Of a DNA stretch of 64,000 nt, positions 45,213-53,365 are shown piece after piece. The DNA lies in the NCBI RefSeq assembly GCF_033304615.1, contig NZ_CP129118.1:740001-804000 (forward strand), written 5' to 3'. The notes under the pieces are model-generated. The model saw only the letters and a list, made by a program, of their open reading frames with translations, did not search any database and was not told the DNA's origin. Both the position numbers and the translations under genes were made by a program. The stretch is from Sporosarcina oncorhynchi. Lineage in GTDB: Bacteria; Bacillota; Bacilli; Bacillales_A; Planococcaceae. Each line of letters begins with the position of its first letter. Position 1 is the stretch's first letter.

Positions 45213-45451
45213 GGCTTCGTCTCCTCCGTTTCCGATATGATTTTTCGTTTAGGTTTGATGATGATACTTGAAACGATGAAAGCTATTAAACCTCCAGCTA
45301 GCCCGAAAACAAGCGGCATTGGCGGTTCATTTGGTGCTATGATATATCCACCAAGTGTGAATAGAATCGATAATCCGATAGAAATAAGTAAATCACGTAA
45401 ATTTACGTTATCCCCCCAAATATCGTAGAATACCCCTTCTTTTTTCTCCAT
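45209..45451 (-). CDS. Small two-TM accessory protein of the TctA transporter
   Basis: An 80-residue membrane protein with two hydrophobic segments (L-L-I-S-I-G-L-S-I-L-F-T-L-G-G-Y-I-I and M-P-L-V-F-G-L-A-G-G-L-I-A-F-I-V) and a basic-acidic tail. It is much shorter than a four-TM TctB but holds the corresponding position: TAAGGAGG before the ATG and a 4-base overlap with the TctA-type gene. It is probably the small subunit of the transporter. Confidence 0.7.
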   Translation of the reverse strand: MEKKEGVFYDIWGDNVNLRDLLISIGLSILFTLGGYIIAPNEPPMPLVFGLAGGLIAFIVSSIIIKPKRKIISETEETKP

Positions 45452-45462
45452 AATAAACCTCC

Positions 45463-46014
45463 TTAGTCGTGTGTGATGAAAATCGTCAACACTTTTGCTT
45501 CTTGTGCATCTACAGGTAGGAACACATGTGGTGTCCTGCCTTTGAAGAACGCACTATCCCCAGATTGAAGTATAGTTGTTTTTCCGTCATATGAAAAGTT
45601 GATTTTACCGGCAAGGATGTAAATGAACTCATCTTCCTCATGTGTATACGGTTGGATGTTGTCTTTTCCCGGAACGACGGTGACGATAACTGGCTCAATT
45701 TTACTGTTTGTAGAAAGGTTTGCAAGCGATTGGTACAAATAGCTCGCTTCTTCACCTGCCTCAATTGTTTTGCGTTGTTCTTCTTTCATGATAATGAGTT
45801 CGGCGTCCGATTCTTCCTGCAACAGCCAGGATAGAGTGACACCGAGCACTGAAGCGATTTTTGAGAGAGTAGCGACGGCGGATCCTGTTTGTCCATTTTC
45901 AATCTTGGAAATAAGACTTTTTGTGAAACCGGTCGCTTCCGCCAATTCCTGTTGTGTCATATCCTTCTTCCGCCGAAGCTCTTTAATTTTTTTACCGATA
46001 ACGTTAGGCTGCAT
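45463..46014 (-). CDS. XRE-family regulator with C-terminal cupin domain
   Basis: A 183-residue regulator with HTH_XRE (T-G-F-T-K-S-L-I-S-K-I-E-N-G-Q-T near residue 30) and cupin_2 (Y-T-H-E-E-D-E-F-I-Y-I-L-A-G-K near 125). It lies inside the operon between HMG-CoA reductase and the transporter genes with short gaps, so it is likely an autoregulating, pathway-specific sensor. It is a paralog of the regulator at 32189. Confidence 0.88.
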   Translation of the reverse strand: MQPNVIGKKIKELRRKKDMTQQELAEATGFTKSLISKIENGQTGSAVATLSKIASVLGVTLSWLLQEESDAELIIMKEEQRKTIEAGEEASYLYQSLANLSTNSKIEPVIVTVVPGKDNIQPYTHEEDEFIYILAGKINFSYDGKTTILQSGDSAFFKGRTPHVFLPVDAQEAKVLTIFITHD

Positions 46015-46030
46015 TGATTTCCCCCGCTTA

Positions 46031-47314
46031 TTATTTTCGATTGTTCAAAAATTCTTTAGCGGCGTCCATTCTTACATCGTTATGCTCGATCATCTGCGCT
46101 TCCAACCAGTCAATTTCTTCCGGATTTCTACCGATTTGTGAAGCAATATTGCGTGCGTGGAGTGTCATATGTCCCCGCTGAATCCCTTCGGTCGCCAGTG
46201 CGCGGATGGCACCCATATTTTGTGCGAGGCCAACTGCTACGACAAGTTGCGCGAGATCAGCCGCAGATTGGATATTCATTATTTCGAGTGACAATCGAGC
46301 GGTCGGATGTGTTTTGGTCGCTCCCCCGATAATACCGACTGCCATAGGCATAGTCAATTCACCATGCAATGTTTCATCTTGTATCGTCCATTTTGTCAAC
46401 GCGCGATATTGTCCGTCCTTTGCTGCAAACGCATGCGCGCCAGCTTCAATTGCACGCCAGTCATTTCCTGTAGCAATCAAGACGGGATCGATGCCGTTCA
46501 TAATGCCCTTATTATGCGTGGCCGCGCGGTATGGGTCTGCCAAAGCGATTTCATTCGCAAGAACCATCCGTTTTGCCACTTCACTTCCGTTGAAATCCCC
46601 AGTGTCGAGGTGATCAAACGGAATAGCGACTTTCGCTGTAGTAAGACGTTGGTCTGCCAAGTTGCTTAGAATGCGAAGGAGCACCGTACCACCCGTCAAC
46701 TTCTCAATATCAGGCGTTAATCGTTCAGCCATCGTATTTACCGCGTTTGCACCCATGGCATCTAGTACATTGACGTGCAGATGGATGACGAGCACTTTTT
46801 CGCCCGTTCCTAGTGCTAGATGTCGTAATTGAATATCTTTTACTCCGCCGCCTAAAGCAACGAGCGTCTTATCAAATGAATTGGCTTTCTCCATCAATTC
46901 CTTTTTGGCGCCTTCAATGTTCAACTGTGCACTTTCCATATCATCAATATTAATAACGTGCATTTGTCCAATCATGATGGATCCGTTATAGCTAGTTGTA
47001 AAACCGCCTGAATCTCGTGCGATACGAGCCATGTTTGAGGCGGCTGCGACGACAGATGGTTCTTCAACGGCCATCGGGATGAGTACATCACTTCCATTAA
47101 CGGTGAAATTTGTTGCAATTCCAAAAGGCAGTTGGAACGTTCCGACGACATTTTCAATCATCTTGTCGGCAGTCGAGAGCGGAAGTGCTTTCTCGTTGTC
47201 CATAAGTAAATCCAATTTGTCTACTTCAATCGATAGTGCTGAGGCTAATGCTGCCTGTCTTTCTTCTACGGACAATTTAAAGTATTTCGGTAATCTAGAG
47301 TTGCTAGTTTTCAT
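46031..47314 (-). CDS. mvaA: Hydroxymethylglutaryl-CoA reductase, class II (degradative type)
   Basis: A 427-residue class II HMG-CoA reductase. Catalytic residues can be placed in I-E-N-V-V-G (Glu), L-T-K-W (Lys), A-T-G-N-D-W-R-A-I-E (Asp) and L-H-A-R-N-I-A (His); substrate and CoA segments M-A-V-E-E-P-S-V-V-A-A-A-S are present. It interconverts mevalonate and HMG-CoA. No other mevalonate-pathway gene is nearby, and it heads an operon with a regulator and a transporter, which points to mevalonate use rather than isoprenoid synthesis; this is inferred. AGGAGTGG precedes the ATG. Confidence 0.9.
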   Translation of the reverse strand: MKTSNSRLPKYFKLSVEERQAALASALSIEVDKLDLLMDNEKALPLSTADKMIENVVGTFQLPFGIATNFTVNGSDVLIPMAVEEPSVVAAASNMARIARDSGGFTTSYNGSIMIGQMHVINIDDMESAQLNIEGAKKELMEKANSFDKTLVALGGGVKDIQLRHLALGTGEKVLVIHLHVNVLDAMGANAVNTMAERLTPDIEKLTGGTVLLRILSNLADQRLTTAKVAIPFDHLDTGDFNGSEVAKRMVLANEIALADPYRAATHNKGIMNGIDPVLIATGNDWRAIEAGAHAFAAKDGQYRALTKWTIQDETLHGELTMPMAVGIIGGATKTHPTARLSLEIMNIQSAADLAQLVVAVGLAQNMGAIRALATEGIQRGHMTLHARNIASQIGRNPEEIDWLEAQMIEHNDVRMDAAKEFLNNRK

Positions 47315-47341
47315 TTACTCCACTCCTATTCAGTAGTCATG

Positions 47342-47367
47342 TTCAACAAAGTTGAATTAAATTCAAC
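47342..47367 (-). promoter_or_regulatory. Palindromic operator upstream of mvaA
   Basis: A perfect palindrome GTTGAATT-A-AATTCAAC (47351-47367) overlaps a second inverted repeat TTCAAC-AAA-GTTGAA (47342-47356), giving three half-sites just before the mvaA ribosome binding site. It is the probable site for the XRE-cupin regulator of the operon. Confidence 0.65.
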
Positions 47368-47460
47368 CAATAGACAAAAAAATAAAGCGCTTTCAAGAAT
47401 GGTAACATGAGATATTTCATAAATCAATATTATTTGAATATAAAATCCAGATGAAAATGA

Positions 47461-47693
47461 GGCTGGGACAAAACTAAAATATAGTCCGTTCCCCTGCGCT
47501 CCAAAAGGCACGCTTGAGCCTCCTCGTCGCTGAAGCTCCCGCGGGGTCTCAACATTCGCGCTACATCCCGCAGGAGTTGGCCTTTCTCCGCTCCGGTGCA
47601 CTCTGATGTTCTATAAAGTATTTGCTAACAAATAACATACAAAAAGCGTAAAGGATCATTTCCTCTACGCTATTTGTATGTTATGTCCCAGCC
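47461..47693 (+). repeat. Intergenic repeat element with GGCTGGGACA inverted ends (copy 2)
   Basis: Perfect 10-bp inverted ends GGCTGGGACA/TGTCCCAGCC enclose 233 bases. The right half is a long near-perfect hairpin (47621-47682) around ATCATTTCCTCTACGCT, shared with the element at 11799. The left half is GC-rich (CCCGCGGGG, CCCGCAGGAG) and resembles intergenic repeats common in Bacillales. No coding sequence is supported in it. Confidence 0.75.
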
Positions 47694-47700
47694 ACATTAC

Positions 47701-48129
47701 TTAATCTCGGTTTATTCTAGCGGCGCGTATTTCATCGGAAGTGAGCGGATCATAACCGCCGAACCTTGTCTCGTCACGCACAATGTCGATCAGCGAATCA
47801 TCTGTTGGATAGCCTTCCGTATAGATGATCATTGAGCCGTTCATAATGCGTTGATAATAAATATTCGCTTCATCTTTTGAGAATCCTACTTCTGATAACA
47901 TACTGCGTACATTATCTTCACCTGTTAGGAAGCCGAAAAAGCGGTCAATTATAGAAGATGGAGCAAATCGCAGATCGTTAGAAATTGTGTTTTTTAAATC
48001 TTCCACAATCTGTTCGTCTTTTGCAACGATGTAAATATCTTTATCATCAAATCCAGCCGTCTGTAATTGTTTGATTTTCGAAAACAACTGATCTCTTGTA
48101 TGGTAGATGCCGATAAATGTCTTCTTCAC
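47701..48129 (-). CDS. YflT-domain (general stress 17M-like) protein
   Basis: A 142-residue paralog: M-K-K-T-F-I-G-I-Y-H-T-R-D, I-Y-I-V-A-K-D-E-Q, F-L-T-G-E-D-N-V-R-S-M-L-S-E-V-G-F and an acidic C-terminal end. The start is GTG 48129 behind ACGGGG. It lies 24 bases after the longer paralog on the same strand, so the pair is an operon and probably a tandem duplication. Confidence 0.82.
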   Translation of the reverse strand: MKKTFIGIYHTRDQLFSKIKQLQTAGFDDKDIYIVAKDEQIVEDLKNTISNDLRFAPSSIIDRFFGFLTGEDNVRSMLSEVGFSKDEANIYYQRIMNGSMIIYTEGYPTDDSLIDIVRDETRFGGYDPLTSDEIRAARINRD

Positions 48130-48153
48130 ATGTATACACCCCGTCCTATTATT

Positions 48154-49101
48154 TCAATGTGGCCATTCATGTTTTGATGAATGGCGGGGGGATTCGTTCA
48201 TCCGTTTTTCTTGAATGTTGACTTCCGGAGTCGCTGTATAGAGCATTTCGTCTTCGTTCTTAATGTACGGTTCTTCGGTTTCCATCTCGCCACTTGTGTG
48301 CGTCAGTTCATTTTCGTCTACATAACGATCGACGTCAGCATTTAGAGTCCCTTCATTGTGATTTGAAAATGCAGGCGTATCTGCCTGATCATTTATTGGA
48401 AGTGTCGCAAACGTATCCAGTTCTGGCGAAGATTGACCATCGAATCCGGCTAAAGGAGCGATATCTTCGGAAGAAGGCTGCATTTCAATTTCTGTAGATG
48501 CTCGCGGTGATTTTGAAAAGTGATTCTTTTCCCTTGGGATTTCTTCGTACATTCCCGCTGCTTTTGGTGGTTCATCATACGAATTCACTGAATGCGGGAT
48601 TTCATCTAGTATACCTATCGTGTATGGTGCTTCTTCCCGCAAGGATGCTGCAGGTAAAGAATCATCGTATACTTCATTTTCATAGGCCGTTACACGGTTT
48701 GCACCTAGATTTGGATCAGTTCCGCTGTTTGTCATTCCAAAGCGTTCGCCTCTTTCGATGTGAAGCGTATTCATTTCACCCTTGTCCACATACAATAGCT
48801 TTCCACCGTTTTGGATCTGCTCATAATAGTTGTCCATATCGCCTTCAGAAACACCCACTTCATGTAACATTGTCCGAACGTGGTCGCTGCCTGTAAGGAT
48901 ATCCATAAACCGGTCGAACCAAGATTCAGGAGCCGTCTGCACGTCTCCATATTTCATACCTTGAAACATTGCAACGTCAGTATTGTCTTCTGCGATGACG
49001 TAAATGTTCTCTCCTTCAATTCCCTGTGTTTTTAGTTCATCGATCTTAGCCATCAATTCCGAGTCATTATTATACATACCAATGAATATCTTTTTATCCA
49101 T
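48154..49101 (-). CDS. YflT-domain protein with long acidic disordered tail
   Basis: A 315-residue protein with the YflT/GSP17M domain in the first 110 residues (K-I-F-I-G-M-Y-N-N-D-S-E, I-Y-V-I-A-E-D-N, V-R-T-M-L-H-E-V-G-V) and about 200 residues of Glu/Ser/Pro-rich low-complexity sequence. GGAGGGG precedes the ATG. The two-part design is the same as that of the protein at 32787, although the tails differ in charge. Confidence 0.8.
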   Translation of the reverse strand: MDKKIFIGMYNNDSELMAKIDELKTQGIEGENIYVIAEDNTDVAMFQGMKYGDVQTAPESWFDRFMDILTGSDHVRTMLHEVGVSEGDMDNYYEQIQNGGKLLYVDKGEMNTLHIERGERFGMTNSGTDPNLGANRVTAYENEVYDDSLPAASLREEAPYTIGILDEIPHSVNSYDEPPKAAGMYEEIPREKNHFSKSPRASTEIEMQPSSEDIAPLAGFDGQSSPELDTFATLPINDQADTPAFSNHNEGTLNADVDRYVDENELTHTSGEMETEEPYIKNEDEMLYTATPEVNIQEKRMNESPRHSSKHEWPH

Positions 49102-49304
49102 AAATGTCCCCTCCTCAAAGTGATGGTGCTGATACTATGAATACCCCTAATTCAGTTATAAAAACGTCGAAGGGAAGATTACCACTTAAAAAAAGCGTAG
49201 TGAAAAAACGACATGACAGTTTTTATATTTTAAAAATAGTCTATCGAATTGATGGTGAATCTTGTATAGTTGAATGAAAGTAAGAGAATTGGAGGGGAAG
49301 GTAT

Positions 49305-50855
49305 ATGCCGAAGAAAATCATAAGTCTATTCATAGCGATGGTTTGTCTATTCATCGTATTCAACAGTGCATCTGCCGCGTCACTTTTCAAAGATGTGGAT
49401 GAAACACACGCTGCCAAAAATGAATTGGCTTATCTAGTCAAACAAGGAATTTTGACAGCTGATCCCGAAGCTGTTTTTGGAGTCGGAGAATCGATTACTA
49501 GATTGGAAGCTTCCGAAATGATTGTGAAAGCATTGGGGCTGGAAGTGGAAGAAGACTTTGAAATGACCTTTACGGATGTCGAAGTCGATCATCCGGGTTA
49601 TGCAATCATCCAAGCAATCGTGAACGCAAACATAATGGGTGGTAACAGTGAAGGGATGTTTATGCCGGATGACCATTTAACGAGAGGACAAATGGCAGGG
49701 ATCTTGGTCAAAGCTTTTCAATTGGAAGGGACGACTACCTATCAGTTCCGTGATGTGAATGAGTCCTACTGGGCAAGCGATGCTGTCAAGACGTTCTATG
49801 TGAACGGTGTGACGACTGGTTATGAAGACAATACATACAGACCTGGTGCTTCATTAACGAAAGCGCATTTCTCTACATTTCTGGCACGTATTCTCAACCC
49901 GGAATTTAAGCGGTCGGTTGCTTGTTATGAACCAGATAATACATTGCGATATGCAATCCGTGTACCAGTCACTAATGTCTGGGCCTCACCGAATAAAATC
50001 CGCCCGATAGATGCAATTTCTGTTTTACCGAATCCGGATATGAATAAATGGTCAAAGAGCATGACGGTTGCACAAAAGAACTGGCTCGTTGGGCGTACAG
50101 ATACACAGGCAATTTACGGCGATGAAGTGGAAGTGTTGAAAACGAGCGGAAACTGGATGTATATTGCCGTGAAAGAACAAGTGAAAACAGGGAATCCGAA
50201 AGGGTATCAAGGCTGGGTGCCGAAGTCACATGTGAAAGCGTATTATGCAAACTATGAAAATTGTGCGATTGCCATTGTAGAGTCTAAAATCACTACCTTA
50301 TATAATGAACCGAAATTACATGAAAAATATAAATTCACAAACATAAGTTATTCGACAATTTTAAAAGTGACAAACGATCAAGGGGACTGGCTGCAAGTGC
50401 AGACGGCTACAGACGGTGCAAAATATGTCCGCAAAAAAGACGTGAAGATGTTCGATGATTATAAATCTGTACCTAAACCGAAACAAGCTGATATCGTTAA
50501 CGCAGCGAAGCAGTATTTAGGCTTGCCATACTTATGGGCTGGCGTGTCCTCCTACGGGTTTGACTGTTCAGGCTTAATGTATGCGGTCTATAAAAATCAC
50601 GGCATTATCATTCCGCGTGACTCCTTTGTCCAGGCGACGCATGGAACTGCAGTAAAGCGTAAAGATTTGCAACCGGGTGATTTAATGTTCTTCGGCTATA
50701 AAGGCGGTAAGGGAAAGGTTTATCACGTTTCCATGTACATTGGTGACGGAAAGATGATCCACGCACCAAGTTCGTCAAGAAGTGTTGAAATCATTTCTAT
50801 CGATTTGGGAATTTATAAAACAAATTATGCGGGTGCACGAAGATATTTAAAATAA
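49305..50855 (+). CDS. SLH-anchored SH3/NlpC-P60 cell-wall endopeptidase
   Basis: A 516-residue protein with a signal peptide (1-24), three SLH domains (about 25-200), two SH3-like segments (about 215-395) and a C-terminal NlpC/P60 domain with the catalytic Cys421 in F-D-C-S-G-L, His474 in Y-H-V-S-M-Y-I-G and a downstream I-H-A-P. It should cut peptide stems of peptidoglycan (gamma-D-glutamyl linkage) at the wall surface to which the SLH domains hold it. TTGGAGGGG precedes the ATG. It is a single-gene unit with its own terminator. Confidence 0.9.
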   Translation: MPKKIISLFIAMVCLFIVFNSASAASLFKDVDETHAAKNELAYLVKQGILTADPEAVFGVGESITRLEASEMIVKALGLEVEEDFEMTFTDVEVDHPGYAIIQAIVNANIMGGNSEGMFMPDDHLTRGQMAGILVKAFQLEGTTTYQFRDVNESYWASDAVKTFYVNGVTTGYEDNTYRPGASLTKAHFSTFLARILNPEFKRSVACYEPDNTLRYAIRVPVTNVWASPNKIRPIDAISVLPNPDMNKWSKSMTVAQKNWLVGRTDTQAIYGDEVEVLKTSGNWMYIAVKEQVKTGNPKGYQGWVPKSHVKAYYANYENCAIAIVESKITTLYNEPKLHEKYKFTNISYSTILKVTNDQGDWLQVQTATDGAKYVRKKDVKMFDDYKSVPKPKQADIVNAAKQYLGLPYLWAGVSSYGFDCSGLMYAVYKNHGIIIPRDSFVQATHGTAVKRKDLQPGDLMFFGYKGGKGKVYHVSMYIGDGKMIHAPSSSRSVEIISIDLGIYKTNYAGARRYLK

Positions 50856-50862
50856 AATAATA

Positions 50863-50899
50863 AAAGCGCTTTTCCAGCAAAAATGGAGAAGCGTTTTTT
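50863..50899 (+). terminator. Terminator of the SLH-NlpC/P60 gene
   Basis: AAGCGCTTTTCCA pairs imperfectly with TGGAGAAGCGTT, followed by TTTTTT. Confidence 0.82.
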
Positions 50900-50971
50900 G
50901 TCGAGTTAGTAAGTGTGTTCTAGAAGTGCCTACTGAAGATTATAGTATAGGAACGCCATAGGGGGGATGCT

Positions 50972-51895
50972 GTGTTCATTGACGGGGTGTTTGCAGGTGG
51001 TGGTTTGAAAGGGTTCGCGCTAGTAGGGGCTTATCAGGCACTTGAAGAGAAGGGGTACCGGTTCAAAAGAGTAGCGGGTACAAGTGCAGGTGCAATCATT
51101 GCTTGTTTCATCGCTGCAGGCTACACAGGAAACGAAATTGAGGAAATGATGCAGGATGAAGACCTGCAGACGTTGCTTGATCCTAGGAAAACCATCTTGC
51201 CTTTTCCATTCATGAAGTGGCTTCGATTGTATTGGCGAATGGGGCTTTATCAAGGGCAGGCGCTGGAAGATTGGCTGTTCGAAAAGTTATCAGTAAAAGG
51301 GCTATATAACTTTTCGGATTTACCGGAAGGGTCATTGAAAATAGTCGCTTCTGATTTGACGCATGGGAAAATGATTGTATTACCGGATGACTTAATCCAT
51401 TATGGTATCGAACCGGGAATGTTTCCAATTGCCCGGGCAATCAGGATGAGCTGCACAATTCCGTTTTTCTTTGAGCCTGTACGATTCAAGGCGCCTACAG
51501 GGGAAACGATTGTCGTGGACGGCGGCGTTTTGAGCAATTTTCCGATGTGGATTTTTGACGAGGAGAATGGAGAACGAGTTCGTCCGTTAATCGGTATGAA
51601 GCTAAGTCACCGCAAAGAGGAGATGAGGGGTAGAGAAATCGGTAATGCACTGAATCTATTTGAAGGGTTATTTTCGACAATGAAAAATGCGCATGATGAT
51701 CGCTATATTTCAAGAAAAGATGAAAAAGATATTATTTTCATACCTGTTGAGCAGTATAGTGCAACCCAATTTGCGCTTGAAGATGAGCAGAAAGAGGAGC
51801 TGATGCAGATTGGTCGACTGAAGACGATTCAGTTCCTGCAGACGTGGCCCTATTCAATAGAAGAAACACATCGAAGAATTCAACGGATTGTTTGA
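50972..51895 (+). CDS. Patatin-like phospholipase
   Basis: A 307-residue acyl hydrolase with the oxyanion motif G-G-G-L-K-G near the start, nucleophile Ser38 in G-T-S-A-G and catalytic Asp183 in D-G-G. Start GTG 50972 follows GGGGGG. There is no signal peptide, so it acts inside the cell, probably on membrane lipids; the substrate is unknown. Confidence 0.88.
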   Translation: MFIDGVFAGGGLKGFALVGAYQALEEKGYRFKRVAGTSAGAIIACFIAAGYTGNEIEEMMQDEDLQTLLDPRKTILPFPFMKWLRLYWRMGLYQGQALEDWLFEKLSVKGLYNFSDLPEGSLKIVASDLTHGKMIVLPDDLIHYGIEPGMFPIARAIRMSCTIPFFFEPVRFKAPTGETIVVDGGVLSNFPMWIFDEENGERVRPLIGMKLSHRKEEMRGREIGNALNLFEGLFSTMKNAHDDRYISRKDEKDIIFIPVEQYSATQFALEDEQKEELMQIGRLKTIQFLQTWPYSIEETHRRIQRIV

Positions 51896-51900
51896 AAAAA

Positions 51901-51940
51901 AGAGGGTCGCCCATGACGAACCTTGGGCAATCCTCTTTTT
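51901..51940. terminator. Bidirectional terminator
   Basis: AGAGG..GCCCA pairs with TGGGC..CCTCT and is followed by TTTT, between the patatin gene and the convergent NlpC/P60 gene. Confidence 0.85.
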
Positions 51941-51953
51941 ATCGTAATTGTAA

Positions 51954-52634
51954 TTATAGACGTTTGAAGCTATGGAATTTTGTTTTCCAGTAGCTATTGT
52001 TCAAGCTGACAACTTGTGATTTCTTTCCGCCAGCATGGACGAATTTATTATTTCCTACATAAATACCAACATGTGAAATGCCTGTACGGTATGTATTTTT
52101 AAAGAATACTAAATCACCTGGTTGTGGATTACTAACTTTTGTCGATTTTGCAAATTGACCGAGTGTGTCGCGTGGAACCGTTTTACCAGACTTTTTAAAT
52201 GCATATTGAACGAATCCACTGCAATCGAATCCTTTTGTCGTTGTTCCACCGAAACGGTATGGAATGCCTGTCAATCCAGTAGCTGTTTGTACGACATTGT
52301 CTGCCGATGCTACGTTTTTAGTTGAGACAGATTTAGTTGTCAATAAAGTGCTGAGTGCCCAACCGGATTTTCCATTCACTTTCACACTGTACCAAACTTC
52401 TTTGCCTACTTTCTTCTCACCTGTTACCGAAACTTTTGTACCTTTTTTAGCAAGTGTAACAATCTTATGGTCAGTTCCTGCGCCGGAACGGATATTTACA
52501 TTATGTGCAGTTGTATATGAACCATTATGTATAGATGCTGTTTGAGCTGTACTTGCGCTCGCTTCAGACTCTCCTGTTGTAATTCCAAATGTCAATGACC
52601 CTGCAACTAGTAATGATAAAGCAACTTTCTTCAT
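51954..52634 (-). CDS. Secreted SH3-NlpC/P60 cell-wall endopeptidase
   Basis: A 226-residue protein with a signal peptide (1-27), one bacterial SH3 domain (about 38-100, N-V-N-I-R-S-G-A-G-T-D) and an NlpC/P60 domain (about 115-226) with F-D-C-S-G-F, H-V-G-I-Y-V-G and V-H-A-G as the Cys-His-His catalytic set. It should cleave wall peptides during growth, like the LytE/CwlS group. Four phased ATTACA/TGTAAT motifs upstream suggest control by the essential WalRK system. Confidence 0.9.
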   Translation of the reverse strand: MKKVALSLLVAGSLTFGITTGESEASASTAQTASIHNGSYTTAHNVNIRSGAGTDHKIVTLAKKGTKVSVTGEKKVGKEVWYSVKVNGKSGWALSTLLTTKSVSTKNVASADNVVQTATGLTGIPYRFGGTTTKGFDCSGFVQYAFKKSGKTVPRDTLGQFAKSTKVSNPQPGDLVFFKNTYRTGISHVGIYVGNNKFVHAGGKKSQVVSLNNSYWKTKFHSFKRL

Positions 52635-52704
52635 TCGTATCCCCTATCCACCACTGATCGACATGGTTGTGTATTTTATCTGTTGTTTGCTGATCACTTG
52701 TCCT

Positions 52705-52769
52705 ATTCTAAAGACTAAACATTACAGAGGGGGTTCATTTACATTACAGGCATATTACATAACATTACA
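52705..52769 (-). promoter_or_regulatory. WalR-like boxes and -10 of the NlpC/P60 gene
   Basis: On the minus strand TGTAAT occurs four times, at plus positions 64-69, 54-59, 43-48 and 21-26 after 52700, spaced 10, 11 and 22 bases. The pair at 52743-52759 is TGTAAT-N5-TGTAAT, the WalR (YycF) consensus. TAGAAT (52705-52710) lies just downstream as a -10. Confidence 0.65.
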
Positions 52770-52850
52770 TAAGTTTAATATATCCATCATATGGGTATAG
52801 AGGTGAACCTTGGACAGGTTTAGTGGAGGATAATGAACATTGTAATTGGA

Positions 52851-52885
52851 AAAGGGCCAACCCCATAAAAATGGGGTGGCCCTTT
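52851..52885 (-). terminator. Strong hairpin in the leader of the NlpC/P60 gene
   Basis: AAAGGGCCA.CCCCAT pairs with ATGGGGTGGCCCTTT, followed on the minus strand by TTTTCC. It could terminate transcripts coming from further upstream. Confidence 0.7.
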
Positions 52886-52953
52886 GATTTGTATAGTAAC
52901 TTTTAAATTGAAGTTTTATATCTCTCTAATAGATCCGTAATCCGGATGCTTTC

Positions 52954-53060
52954 AAAAATGATCATTGCCGCGGTCATTTTTCCACTGGGTGTCTTCTATC
53001 CTTAAGCAACGTAAGCCCTACCTTCTCTTACGTCCTTGCGACCCTTTAGTCGCGCCAGTG
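52954..53060 (-). ncRNA. Candidate structured RNA upstream of the NlpC/P60 gene
   Basis: A closing stem CACTGG/CCAGTG (52983-52988 with 53055-53060) encloses two hairpins: GCGAC/GTCGC (53038-53042 with 53049-53053) and ACGTAAG/CTTACGT (53009-53015 with 53027-53033). An AAAAATGA/TCATTTTT hairpin (52954-52981) follows on the minus strand, then the terminator-like stem at 52851. This resembles a riboswitch leader, but it does not match the ydaO (c-di-AMP) consensus and I cannot name it. Confidence 0.45.
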
Positions 53061-53365
53061 TGAATAAGTGTCCTCAAAAACAGTACGTAGAATGCCATCT
53101 GTCAAATTGTTAGTTACCATATGTTTTGCTAATAACTAATCATACCACGAGTGAGTTATAGAGTCAATCATTTATCGGGATTAACACCACAACTCTTTCG
53201 AAAGTAGTTCAACTAGTTTTTATACAGACGTATTCATTAGTATACACGTTCGATAGTCAGTTAGATGGCGTTATAAATCTGTCAATTATTGTTCACTCTA
53301 TGAGCCCATCTTACGACCCGAATCTTATATAATAATGGTATCTAGAAGAAGGAGTTGGGGATGGC
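53061..53365. other. Intergenic region before the FtsH-like gene
   Basis: Three hundred AT-rich bases with no gene. TATAAT at about 53327 is a likely -10 for the FtsH-like gene; on the other strand TTGACA at about 53104 could serve the structured leader. Confidence 0.4.

Noticed and set aside
52954..53060. c-di-AMP (ydaO) riboswitch
   Set aside because: The gene context fits, but the conserved ydaO segments were not found, so only an unnamed structured RNA is reported.
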